The notes below the pieces were generated by a model. That model worked only from the letters and a program-made list of their open reading frames with translations. It searched no databases and was not told the origin of the DNA. A DNA stretch of 64,000 bases from Novosphingobium profundi (GTDB lineage: Bacteria > Pseudomonadota > Alphaproteobacteria > Sphingomonadales > Sphingomonadaceae): contig NZ_JABWCU010000022.1 in assembly GCF_018491765.1 (NCBI RefSeq), positions 1-64,000 of the forward strand. The letters are read 5' to 3'. The translations under genes were made by a program, and so were the position numbers. Shown one piece after another: positions 24,857 through 33,201 of this stretch (the first letter of the stretch is position 1; every line of letters begins with the position of its first letter).

Positions 24857-26284
24857 TCAGTCCTTCGCGACGCGGTAGCGCGAGAAGACGACGAGGCTCA
24901 CCACCTGCAACGCGGCCGGGATGAGACTGTAGAGCAGCAGGATGCCGGTGATCGCGTGGGGCGTTTGCGCCACCGCGCCGCCCTTGGACGAAACGAACCC
25001 GAAGGCGCTCATGACGAGGCCGGCGATGACCGGTCCCAGCGCGAAGGAGAGCTTCTCGACCGCGGAAAAGAGCCCCGCGAACACGCCCTCGTTGGCGCTG
25101 CCCATGCGGCGGCGCTGGTAATCGATGGTGTCGGTCAGCATCGAGAGCGCGAGCATCACGAACGCGGCGTTGGTGACGCCGATGATCGCCCCGCGCAGGA
25201 GGACCAGCAGATGCTGGATGCCCAGCGCGCCCACGCCCGGAAGGGTCACCAGGACCTCGCTCGCCGGACGCATCCAGAACCACGAGACTGTTACCAGCGC
25301 CCATAGCGCGGAAGCGAAGACATAAGTCTTTTCCTTGCCCCACCGGCGCGAGAGCGCGAACCACAGCGGCTGCGCGGCGATGCCCGTAATCGACATCACG
25401 AGGATGAACACCGGGATGATCCAGACCGCCTCTAGCGCGTAGAGGAACACGAATCCGATCACGGTGTAGCCAGAGGCCTGACCGATGTTCTGGATGAGGC
25501 AGGTCAGGACAAGAATGAGATAGGGCTTGTTGCCCGCGATGACCTTGAGCTGGCTGAACAGACTGCCATGCTCGGCGTTGTCCTCGATCATCGGGACACG
25601 CGCCAGGCCGATGGCCGTCACCAGCATCGTGACAAGGCAAACCGCGCCCAGCGTGAAGGCCATGACCGTCCAGCCATGCTCACCGCCGCCCAGCCAGTAG
25701 ATCATCGGCTGCGCGACGCCCACGCCGACCAGAACGCCGAACGTCGCGAAGATCATGCGGAAAATCATGATCCGCGTGCGCTCGTGCGGGTCGGGCGACA
25801 GCGCGGCGGCGATTGCCAGATAGGGCACCGAGAACATCGAGAAGGCGGTCGAGGCAAGGAAGAAGAGGAAGCAGGTGAGCGCGGCCGACAGCGTCGGGCT
25901 GGAGCTTTCGGTCATCGTGAAGAGCGCCACGAAGCCCAGGCTCGTCAGAACCGCACCGCCAGCCAAGAATGGCGTGCGGCCATGAACCTTGCGCACCCGG
26001 TCGGACCAGGCCCCGACCAGCGGGTCGCAAGCGATCAGCCAGAGCTTGGGAATCAGCACGACGAGCCCGGCCAGCCAGGCCGGGACGCCGAGCATCGTGG
26101 TCATGAACAAGGGCAGCAGAACCGCGGGCGTGTCGCGGAAGATCTGCGCGCCGAGTTGTCCGGTCCCGTAACGCAGCAGCACCGAAGTGCCGATCTTGCC
26201 ACCCATCGCGCCGCCGGATGAAACCGAAAGCGGCGCATCGGCCGGGAAAGCGGCCGGGTTTTCGGCCAGGGACAGGTCGGTCAT
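24857..26284 (-). CDS. MFS transporter, GPH type
   Basis: A 475-residue membrane protein with about 12 hydrophobic segments and the GPH signature GAWSDRVRKVHGRTPFL. It starts at ATG 26284 with CGGAG about 13 nt upstream and is followed by the GxHTG protein after 8 nt. The pairing of a GPH carrier with a GxHTG protein is also seen at 8621-10920, which suggests a functional couple. Dyad site E lies about 130 bp upstream. Confidence 0.88.
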   Translation of the reverse strand: MTDLSLAENPAAFPADAPLSVSSGGAMGGKIGTSVLLRYGTGQLGAQIFRDTPAVLLPLFMTTMLGVPAWLAGLVVLIPKLWLIACDPLVGAWSDRVRKVHGRTPFLAGGAVLTSLGFVALFTMTESSSPTLSAALTCFLFFLASTAFSMFSVPYLAIAAALSPDPHERTRIMIFRMIFATFGVLVGVGVAQPMIYWLGGGEHGWTVMAFTLGAVCLVTMLVTAIGLARVPMIEDNAEHGSLFSQLKVIAGNKPYLILVLTCLIQNIGQASGYTVIGFVFLYALEAVWIIPVFILVMSITGIAAQPLWFALSRRWGKEKTYVFASALWALVTVSWFWMRPASEVLVTLPGVGALGIQHLLVLLRGAIIGVTNAAFVMLALSMLTDTIDYQRRRMGSANEGVFAGLFSAVEKLSFALGPVIAGLVMSAFGFVSSKGGAVAQTPHAITGILLLYSLIPAALQVVSLVVFSRYRVAKD

Positions 26285-26412
26285 TATCGTGGAATGCTCC
26301 GCAGGAAGGCGTCTGTTCCCGTTTGCGCTCGATCAAGGATCGCAGACAAGAAGGGTCTATCTGTGTTGGTCATCGTCTTTCGATCGTCGCGCGCACCGTC
26401 AAACGGAGGCGT

Positions 26413-26429
26413 TATCCGACTGTCGGAAG
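26413..26429 (+). promoter_or_regulatory. Candidate operator (shared 17-bp dyad), site E
   Basis: TATCCGACTGTCGGAAG contains the perfect palindrome core TCCGACTGTCGGA (26415-26427), the most symmetric copy. It is about 130 bp upstream of the GPH carrier starting at 26284 and just before the stop of the SDR gene. Confidence 0.6.
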
Positions 26430-26435
26430 ATTCTC

Positions 26436-27152
26436 CTACCAGGCAACGTCTTCACCCAGCAGATTAACGAAGCGACCGTTGTCCTTCGAGCCCAGCCCCG
26501 CAATCACCTTGAGCTGGTTTTCCACGCTGCTCTCGACCGGCCAGGTCGCCGCGCTTCCTCCCAGGTCCGTCTGCGTCCAGCCCGGCGCCATCGAGACCAC
26601 GGTGATGCCCTGGGCCCCCAGTTCAACCGACAATCCCTTCATAACCATGTTGAGGGCGGCCTTGCTGGACCGATAGGCGTAACTCTGGCCAATAGCATTG
26701 GCCGCGATCGAACCCAGGTCCGACCCCATCATGACGACGAGGGGATGCGCGGCGCGCAGCAGGTTCGCGCGCAGGGCCACGGTCAGGCGGAACGGCGCGA
26801 TCGTGTTCACCCGCAGGATATCTTCCCACAAGGCATAGTCCATCGCCTCGAGCGACTGGCGCCCGGCATCGCTTGCCCAGCTCCCGCCAAAGAGGCCCGC
26901 GTTGTTGACGAGAACATCGAGGGTTTCACCTTCGAGGTCGTCGACAAGGTGGTCGATCGACGCGGGATCGGCCACGTCGAGTGCCTTGACGTCGACGCAG
27001 CCCGGATGGCGCGCGGCAAGCTCCTGCAGCGCCGCAGAACTCGCGGGATCGCGCGTGGTGGCAATAACGCGCACTTGCTCCCTGCCCGCCAACTGGCGCA
27101 CATATTCGAGCCCGATGCCCCGGTTGGCGCCCGTGATCAGCCAAGTCTTCAT
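26436..27152 (-). CDS. SDR family oxidoreductase
   Basis: A 238-residue short-chain dehydrogenase/reductase. The cofactor motif is T-G-A-N-R-G-I-G near residue 8, NNAG follows mid-protein, and the catalytic Y-x-x-x-K is in SYAYRSSKAALN. An Arg two residues after the TG motif region (NRGIG) is compatible with NADPH. ATG 27152 has AAGGA at 7-nt spacing. It is likely a carbonyl reductase or alcohol dehydrogenase of the pathway. It follows the DUF1838 gene by 31 bp on the same strand. Confidence 0.88.
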   Translation of the reverse strand: MKTWLITGANRGIGLEYVRQLAGREQVRVIATTRDPASSAALQELAARHPGCVDVKALDVADPASIDHLVDDLEGETLDVLVNNAGLFGGSWASDAGRQSLEAMDYALWEDILRVNTIAPFRLTVALRANLLRAAHPLVVMMGSDLGSIAANAIGQSYAYRSSKAALNMVMKGLSVELGAQGITVVSMAPGWTQTDLGGSAATWPVESSVENQLKVIAGLGSKDNGRFVNLLGEDVAW

Positions 27153-27183
27153 CCTGCGTTCCTTCGCAATTCGGCCCAGCCCA

Positions 27184-28203
27184 TCAGGCCTGGCGCACAT
27201 ATCCCGCAACTTCGGGAGGTACGTCCTTGGCGTAGCGCCCCCAGGTATCGACCACGCCCAGATCGGGCCCGTCGGTCGGCTCTTCGAAGAGATCGGGGCG
27301 ATCACGCTCGACCCGCTCGCGCACCGCTGGAAGAATGTCCTCGACGGTACCGGTGATCTTGTAGCTGTGCATGCGCCCCATGAGTACGCCGTCGACCCCG
27401 CTTTCACCCATCATCATCCACGGCCACCAGGGGCCCTGGCGCATGAAACCGGCGTGGTAACGCGCCGAAGCAACCGAACGGTCGTCGATCTCGGCTATCG
27501 GGGTGTAGATCGTGAAGTGCTCGGACGGGTTGACCCAACGCCCCGTGCTCGCCTTGGGCCATCCAGCCTTGGTCACCGGGTTCTCGTATTCGTGCGCATA
27601 GTCCCAGCTCAGCAGATACTGGTCGCCGAACTTCTGCCACGGCAGGCGAAACGGCTCTGCCCCGGTGCTGGCGGCTCCGTCTCCGGTGGCATTGTTCACC
27701 GTCTTGCTGCCATTCACTTCGTAGACCTTGCGGGTAAGGCCCAGGCTACCCCGGAAGGCATCGTTGTAGAAGGGATAGACCTTCACGCGCTCACCGATCC
27801 AGGGGTTATCCCAGGTGTCGAGCACCTCGCCGGTGTGCAGGTCGGTGAAGACGCTGCACTCCTTGCCCATGACCTTCACCGAGCCGTCGGGCTGGATCAC
27901 ATTGCGGATGTTGCCGAAACCGCAGAAGTTGAACAGCGGCTGCGCGCGCGTCTTGCCGACGATGGCGTACTGGGTGCCGTGGTAGGCGGAGATCACCGCC
28001 TTGTCCCCGATCGTGCCCCACATCTTGGCGAAACCGTAAAGGTTGTCGCGCGCGTCCGTCACGTCCAGCGGGCGCATTGAGGCACGCGGAGTCGGCGAAG
28101 CCGCGGCGAACCCGGGTGCAGCCGCAAGGCCCGCCCCGATCCCGGCAAGCCCGCCGAGCGCGGCACGGCGCGAAACCGCGCCCGTCATCGTTTCAAACAG
28201 CAT
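27184..28203 (-). CDS. Tat-exported DUF1838 protein (copy 1)
   Basis: A 339-residue protein. A Tat signal (VSRRAALGG and an Ala/Gly hydrophobic run to about residue 36) is followed by a DUF1838 domain: ISAYHGTQYAIV, FTDLHTGEVLDTWDNPW and a Trp-rich PWWPWMMMGE segment. DUF1838 has no function I can state. The domain appears three times in the island (also 32203-33126 and 33202-34059), always Tat-exported. It is the first gene of a unit with the SDR. An earlier gene ends 36 bp upstream, so it may be cotranscribed with the esterases at 28240-30517. Confidence 0.8.
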   Translation of the reverse strand: MLFETMTGAVSRRAALGGLAGIGAGLAAAPGFAAASPTPRASMRPLDVTDARDNLYGFAKMWGTIGDKAVISAYHGTQYAIVGKTRAQPLFNFCGFGNIRNVIQPDGSVKVMGKECSVFTDLHTGEVLDTWDNPWIGERVKVYPFYNDAFRGSLGLTRKVYEVNGSKTVNNATGDGAASTGAEPFRLPWQKFGDQYLLSWDYAHEYENPVTKAGWPKASTGRWVNPSEHFTIYTPIAEIDDRSVASARYHAGFMRQGPWWPWMMMGESGVDGVLMGRMHSYKITGTVEDILPAVRERVERDRPDLFEEPTDGPDLGVVDTWGRYAKDVPPEVAGYVRQA

Positions 28204-28239
28204 CCCTGCGTCGTCCCCCAGCTCGTCTCATCGCGCGCG

Positions 28240-29256
28240 TCAGCGCGGCTTGGTGAAGCCCTCGGCCTCGATCCACCAGGCGAATTCCTCGATCCAGTGG
28301 TCGGCCGTCCCACCACTCTTCTTCATCCCGAAACCATGCTTGCCCCGCTCGTAGAGATGCGTTTCGGGCGCGTAGCCAGCCTCGCTCAAGGCCTGCTGGA
28401 ATCCATGGAAGCCCGAACCGACAAGCAGATCGTCCTGGGCCATGGCGAGGAACAGTGGGGGCAATCGTCCCGGCGCGGGCGTCGGCGCGGGGCGAAGCCA
28501 GGGCTCTTTGGGCGTCCCCTCGGGATAGGGAAGATTGGCAGGTGGAAGCGCGGGCATGGGCTGGCCGAACGGAAAGCCGTAGATCAGCCCTGCGAAGTCG
28601 GGACGAGCTGCCTTGTCCGCCAGGGCCATCATGCCCGCGACGTGGCCCCCGGCTGAAAAGCCGACGACCCCGATCCGCGCGGGATCGATCGCGTAGTCCC
28701 TGGCGTGCTCACGAATCCGCCGCAGCGCTTCCAGTCCGTCGGTCACACCCGGTTCGCCGCCGACACCGGGTTTCAGCGTGGAATTCGCCCGCTGACGCAT
28801 AGCCTCGTTGCTCTCGCCCGAAGGCGTCTGGATCAGGCGGTACTTGAGCACGAAGGCGGCAATCCCATGTTCGGCCAGCCACTGCGCCACCTGCGTACCT
28901 TCATGGTGGATCGCCAGCAGCCGGAATCCCCCGCCCGGGGCCACGATGACCGCCGCCCCTGTCGCCTTCCCCGCCGCAGGCAAGAAGGCCTGGTAGGCGG
29001 GCTCGGTCACGTTCCAGAGGCTTTCACCGTTGTCGCGCAGTTCCTCGTGGACCGGTTGGTCGATCAGCCCGGGCCAATTCCTGTCCAGCGGTGCACCTGC
29101 GGGCCACACCGCTTCGGGCGCAAGTACGCGCACACCCGATGCCGTGGTGCCGACCGGGTCGAGACCCAGCATGGAAGGTGCCGTCTTCCCAAGGGCACTG
29201 GGCACGGGACCCGACACGAGGCAGCCGAGCGCCAAGAGTGCGATTAGCTTTCGCAT
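28240..29256 (-). CDS. Exported alpha/beta hydrolase, BD-FAE/acetyl-esterase type
   Basis: A 338-residue protein with a Sec signal peptide (residues 1-23). The oxyanion block is VIVAPGGGFRLLAIHHEG, an elbow G-F-S-A-G follows in RIGVVGFSAGGHVAGM, and the triad His is in YERGKHGFGM. This arrangement is typical of COG0657-type acetyl-xylan and feruloyl esterases. ATG 29256 with GAGGAGG upstream is the start. It is cotranscribed with the next upstream esterase. Substrate is probably an acylated or aryl ester outside the cytoplasm. Confidence 0.86.
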   Translation of the reverse strand: MRKLIALLALGCLVSGPVPSALGKTAPSMLGLDPVGTTASGVRVLAPEAVWPAGAPLDRNWPGLIDQPVHEELRDNGESLWNVTEPAYQAFLPAAGKATGAAVIVAPGGGFRLLAIHHEGTQVAQWLAEHGIAAFVLKYRLIQTPSGESNEAMRQRANSTLKPGVGGEPGVTDGLEALRRIREHARDYAIDPARIGVVGFSAGGHVAGMMALADKAARPDFAGLIYGFPFGQPMPALPPANLPYPEGTPKEPWLRPAPTPAPGRLPPLFLAMAQDDLLVGSGFHGFQQALSEAGYAPETHLYERGKHGFGMKKSGGTADHWIEEFAWWIEAEGFTKPR

Positions 29257-29275
29257 GAGATGTCGCCTCCTCGCC

Positions 29276-30517
29276 TTACTTAGACTGGAACAGGCGCGGG
29301 GCGAAATCTTCCAGATAACGCCGCCAGTTGATCCATTCGTGTCCACCGGTGGACTCGTTGTAAACGTACTTTATGCCATACTTGTCGAAGAGGCCCCGCG
29401 TCGGCGCCGAAGTCGGATAGAGGAAATCGTCCTTTCCGATGGCAAAGTAGAGCAGCTTGAGCGCCTGCGCATCCTGGCGCAGCGGCGCGTCGTACTTCGC
29501 GGCATAGGTCTCGACGCCGTTGAAATCACTCCCGGCCGACAGGCCCATCGAGAAGACGCCGATCCAGTGGAACAGGTCGGGATGCGTCAGGCCATTGCGC
29601 AAAGTGTGCGAACCGCCCATCGAAAGACCTGCCATCGCGCGCATATCGGGCTTCGCCACGGTGCGGTAATGGCCATCGATGTAAGGGATCAGGTCCTTGA
29701 TGAGATCGTTGCCGAAATCCGGATTGTCGAGCGTCATCACCCCGTCGCGCATCGGGGTATGACCGTCGGGCATGACCACGATCATCGGCACGGCCTTGCC
29801 CGCCGCAATCAGGTTGTCGAGAATATTCTGCGCGTGTCCGACGCTGGTCCAGCTGTCGTCGCTGTCGCCAGCACCGTGCACGAGATAGAGCACCGGATAA
29901 GTCCTGCCATCCTTCATGTAGCCAGGCGGCGTGTAGACGTGCGCGCGGCGCTGGATCCCGAGCGAAGAGGACCAATAGTCCAGCGTTGCCACCGTGCCAT
30001 GCGGCACATCCTTGCTCCAGCTCTGGAACGCGCCTTCGCGGCCCTTGACCTCGAAGGTCGAATTGGTGCCCTTCAGTTCCTCGGAGAAGGTCTTGCCGAG
30101 GGGATCGGGGGTCTTCACTCCGTCGACCTGGAATGCGAAGCGATAGACGTCCGCAGCCACCGGCTTGGGCGTCGTGACCGACCAGAGACCGGTCGCATCC
30201 TTGGTCATTTTCAGGCCTCGGGGCGTGCCGGGCGGGAAGCCCATGGGAATGACCGTCATGATGTCGCTGCTCGTGAGCAGAACCTCGTGCGCGTCGGGCG
30301 CACATACCCGGAAGGTCACGCGTTGGTCGGGCAACGTTTCGACCGACTTGAACGGTGCGGGACCGGAATAGAACGGCGGCGTCACGCACGTCGAAGGGTC
30401 GAGCTTGGGGGCCTGCATTTGCGCGGCTGCCGGATGTGCGAGAACGCCTCCCAGCGAGGCCAGGATCGGTGTGGCCGCCAAGATGCGCAAGGACGTCGTT
30501 CGGAAAAGTCGCCGCAT
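29276..30517 (-). CDS. Exported esterase, enterochelin/feruloyl-esterase D type with E-set domain
   Basis: A 413-residue protein. A signal peptide ends near the AHPAAAQ segment. Residues of about 40-165 look like an early-set (CBM48-like) beta-sandwich; the rest is an esterase-D hydrolase with YPVLYLVHGAGDSDDSW, nucleophile elbow G-L-S-M-G and a C-terminal His in GGHEWINWRRYL. Relatives cleave feruloyl or enterobactin esters and trehalose esters. ATG 30517 is favoured over 30523 because AAGGGG is then 8 nt away. It is the first gene of its unit, with dyad site G upstream. Confidence 0.87.
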   Translation of the reverse strand: MRRLFRTTSLRILAATPILASLGGVLAHPAAAQMQAPKLDPSTCVTPPFYSGPAPFKSVETLPDQRVTFRVCAPDAHEVLLTSSDIMTVIPMGFPPGTPRGLKMTKDATGLWSVTTPKPVAADVYRFAFQVDGVKTPDPLGKTFSEELKGTNSTFEVKGREGAFQSWSKDVPHGTVATLDYWSSSLGIQRRAHVYTPPGYMKDGRTYPVLYLVHGAGDSDDSWTSVGHAQNILDNLIAAGKAVPMIVVMPDGHTPMRDGVMTLDNPDFGNDLIKDLIPYIDGHYRTVAKPDMRAMAGLSMGGSHTLRNGLTHPDLFHWIGVFSMGLSAGSDFNGVETYAAKYDAPLRQDAQALKLLYFAIGKDDFLYPTSAPTRGLFDKYGIKYVYNESTGGHEWINWRRYLEDFAPRLFQSK

Positions 30518-30620
30518 TTTCATCACCCCTTGATATATTTCTTGGAGCCACTCTACTCGGCTCTCGATTGCATGCAAGATCGACAATAATGCCGCACTTG
30601 CGCGAGCCTGTGCCGTACCC

Positions 30621-30637
30621 TGCCCGCCTGTCGGACA
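30621..30637 (-). promoter_or_regulatory. Candidate operator (shared 17-bp dyad), site G
   Basis: On the - strand TGTCCGACAGGCGGGCA matches 15 of 16 consensus positions. It is about 105 bp upstream of the esterase start at 30517 and in the same orientation as that gene. Confidence 0.6.
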
Positions 30638-30748
30638 ACCCTCGGCAAAGATGGCTTAAACAGACCGATTTCAGCCGTCGTTGAATTTTGATCCAACGCT
30701 GGACAGGTACTAGCCTGCAGTACAAGCGCGGGATGATCCGCATCCAGC

Positions 30749-30765
30749 TATCCGACTGTCGATCA
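30749..30765 (+). promoter_or_regulatory. Candidate operator (shared 17-bp dyad), site C
   Basis: TATCCGACTGTCGATCA matches all 16 defined consensus positions. It is about 104 bp upstream of the serine hydrolase start at 30869, same orientation. Confidence 0.65.
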
Positions 30766-30868
30766 TGAAAAAATGCACGTCGCAGCATTTACCGCAAGGC
30801 ATGGCAGAAATTGTATGCAATTCCAGCTTCCAGCTTGGAACATTACACATTGCGAGGGGGAATCCGCG

Positions 30869-32131
30869 ATGAAGATCGTGAAATCCGAAGTCGTCGCCAG
30901 GATCGCCATGGTCATGGCCTTGCTGGCCCTGCCCGGCGCGGTCCGCGCACAAACTACACCGACAGTAACCGGCACCGACGACCCCGTCTATCGCGAGCGT
31001 CTCTCCGTCTACGCCAGCGACTACAGCAAGTTCGTCTATGACCCGATGGAACGCGTCGCCGGAGCTGCGGATTGGCGACCTCTGGCCGCAACGGCGAAAC
31101 CCGCGTTCTCGCCATCCAGCCTCCAGGCCGTTCAAGACTATGCCCGCCGAATGAACAGTTCGGCGCTGATCGTCTGGCACAAGGGGAAGATCGCGCTCGA
31201 GTGGTATGGTGACGGAACCGGGCGGACCAGCGAACTGGTTTCCAAATCACTCTCCAAGCCGCTTTCCGCCATCGCGGTCGGGCGTGCGATCGCGCTCGGC
31301 AAGATCGCGTCGCTGGATCAGCCGATCTCGGACTTCATTCCCGAGCTCAAGGGAACGCAGAAGGGACGGATCCATGTCCGCCACTTGCTCGACATGCGTT
31401 CGGGCATGCAGCAGCAGACCTTCACGACCGAGGCGGATAGCCCGCTGAACCTGGGCTTCCTCTCGCCCGATTTCGGGCACCATATCATCGCCGACTATCC
31501 GATGGTCGCCGAACCGGGCAGCGTCTACGCCTACGCCAATGCCCCGGCCGACCTCGTAGCCGAAGTGATCGAACGTGCCACCGGAAGGCGCTATGCGCAG
31601 TTCGTTTCGGACGAGGTGTTCAAGCCGATCGGTGCCCTTGGTGGTGCCTTCTGGGACGGCCGTGAGGGCGGCCTTGCGCATTCGGGATGTTGCATGACGC
31701 TGCCTGCCGAGACCTTCCTGCGCCTGGGCGTGCTGCTCCTACACGATGGCGCGTGGCACGGCAAGCGCCTTCTTCCCGAAGGCTATGTCACGCAGATGCA
31801 CACGGGAACGCCGCAGAACCCGCACTTCGGCCTCGGCGTCTGGGTCGGCTCACCCTACCAGAAGCGCCGCGGGTTTGGAGCACCGGGGGCGCCCGGTCCC
31901 CAGGTCCTCCACAGCGAACCCTACCTCGATCCCGACCTCTACCTGTTCGACGGAAATTCCGACCAGATCGTCGACATCTCGCCCGCCAACGACCTCATCG
32001 TGCTGCGCATGGGCGAAAATCCCCCCCGCCCCACGGCCGAGAGCCCGCAGGAGTGGGACAACAGCTACCTAGTCAACACGCTGATCCGAGGCCTCGCCGC
32101 TGCGGGCAAGCCGGTGCCGAGCGGCAAGTGA
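30869..32131 (+). CDS. Exported serine hydrolase, class-C beta-lactamase fold
   Basis: A 420-residue protein with a signal peptide ending near AVRAQ. It belongs to the beta-lactamase/penicillin-binding-like esterase family: the S-x-x-K motif is S-L-S-K in VSKSLSKPLS, the Y-x-N motif is Tyr-Ala-Asn in VYAYANAPAD, and HVRHLLDMRSGM is the family's LLxHTSG-like segment. Family members are often esterases rather than lactamases. ATG 30869 has GAGGGGGA 8 nt upstream. It is followed by DUF1838 copy 2 after 71 bp. Confidence 0.87.
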   Translation: MKIVKSEVVARIAMVMALLALPGAVRAQTTPTVTGTDDPVYRERLSVYASDYSKFVYDPMERVAGAADWRPLAATAKPAFSPSSLQAVQDYARRMNSSALIVWHKGKIALEWYGDGTGRTSELVSKSLSKPLSAIAVGRAIALGKIASLDQPISDFIPELKGTQKGRIHVRHLLDMRSGMQQQTFTTEADSPLNLGFLSPDFGHHIIADYPMVAEPGSVYAYANAPADLVAEVIERATGRRYAQFVSDEVFKPIGALGGAFWDGREGGLAHSGCCMTLPAETFLRLGVLLLHDGAWHGKRLLPEGYVTQMHTGTPQNPHFGLGVWVGSPYQKRRGFGAPGAPGPQVLHSEPYLDPDLYLFDGNSDQIVDISPANDLIVLRMGENPPRPTAESPQEWDNSYLVNTLIRGLAAAGKPVPSGK

Positions 32132-32202
32132 CGTCAGGGAAAGGCCGTGGACTGAGGGAGTACGGGGCTCCCCCGCCAGGCTCCATACGGGAGGATGACA
32201 AG

Positions 32203-33126
32203 ATGGATCTCGATATCTCGCGCCGCAAACTGATCGCGGCAGCCCCGCTCGCCGCCTCGCTCCTGGCATCGGCTCCGGCCTTTGCCGCACCGGCACCCCG
32301 GCCCCGCACGGTCCTCTCGCCCGAGGAAGTCGCCGAACGCCTGCGCGATCCCGCCATTCGCGCGCGGGTACAGGCGCGCGTGCGTGGCTCGTGCGCAGCC
32401 GAGACCGTGCCGGTGTTCTATCGCCTGCACATCTACGGCTTCCTGGGAGACGGCAATCTCGTGCCCTTCTTCACGATGAACCATCTCAGCGTGAACGAAT
32501 GGCGCCCACTGGCGAACAACGAGTACGAGGCCCGTACTTTCGAATGCGGTGCCTATTGCAAGTTCGGCACCGACGAACCGCTCGAGGTCTGGACCAATCC
32601 CGTCACCGGTGAACAGCGCAAGGTCTGGCAATTCCTCGGCGGCCCGTTCACGGTGACCACCGGCCCCGACGGGATCAAGGCGAGCGGCGCCGAGCTTACG
32701 CCCAAGCCGGCCGTCATGGAGGCGGTGGGCGACACGTTCTTCCTGAACGCCTCGGCCGACATGGCGATCCCCAACCCGATCCCTAAGGACAAGTACCCCA
32801 AGCTCTGGGCCGGGCCGATGTCGTACTGGGACACGATGTCGAGCGTGATGTGCACCACCGCCGACGCCTTCGACGACAGTTTGAGCCAGGCCCCCGCGGT
32901 AACCCAGTTCCAGAACATGGCCGCCTGGCACCCCTGGCTGGGCATGGGGAGCCATCCCGGGCGCACCGTCGGGCGGGCCATCGGCGCCAAGCTTGCGTCG
33001 TTCGACGAGATCCCGGCTCCCGCGCGGGCCTCGCTCGAGAAGCTGACGCCCCAGATCTTCGATCGCGAGGGCTGGACCAAGCCGCGCATGGACATTCCCG
33101 AGTACTTGCGCTCGCTGTCCGGTTGA
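32203..33126 (+). CDS. Tat-exported DUF1838 protein (copy 2)
   Basis: A 307-residue protein with a Tat signal (ISRRKLIAAAPL followed by an Ala-rich run to about residue 30) and a DUF1838 domain recognisable by VWTNPVTGEQRKVW and the Trp-rich AAWHPWLGMG segment matching copies 1 and 3. GGAGG lies 8 nt before ATG 32203. It shares the unit with the serine hydrolase and ends at a clear bidirectional terminator. Enzymatic role unknown; location and repetition argue for a periplasmic step of the pathway. Confidence 0.8.
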   Translation: MDLDISRRKLIAAAPLAASLLASAPAFAAPAPRPRTVLSPEEVAERLRDPAIRARVQARVRGSCAAETVPVFYRLHIYGFLGDGNLVPFFTMNHLSVNEWRPLANNEYEARTFECGAYCKFGTDEPLEVWTNPVTGEQRKVWQFLGGPFTVTTGPDGIKASGAELTPKPAVMEAVGDTFFLNASADMAIPNPIPKDKYPKLWAGPMSYWDTMSSVMCTTADAFDDSLSQAPAVTQFQNMAAWHPWLGMGSHPGRTVGRAIGAKLASFDEIPAPARASLEKLTPQIFDREGWTKPRMDIPEYLRSLSG

Positions 33127-33140
33127 GACCCTAACCATGA

Positions 33141-33180
33141 CGAAAGGGGCGCCCGCAAGATCCTGCGCGCGCCCCTTTCG
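33141..33180. terminator. Bidirectional terminator between convergent DUF1838 genes
   Basis: CGAAAGGGGCGC (33141-33152) pairs with GCGCCCCTTTCG (33169-33180). It lies between the stops at 33126 (+) and 33202 (-). Confidence 0.8.
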
Positions 33181-33201
33181 TTCATCCGATCCTGTCTAAG
33201 A

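Larger units (their letters stand above)
30518..30868. other. Divergent regulatory region between two exported esterase genes
   Basis: This 351-bp gap has no credible gene. It contains a TTGCATGCAA palindrome at 30568-30577, dyad site G at 30621-30637, dyad site C at 30749-30765 and a TTGTATGCAA near-copy at 30811-30820. It is AT-richer than the flanking genes and must hold both divergent promoters. Confidence 0.7.
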
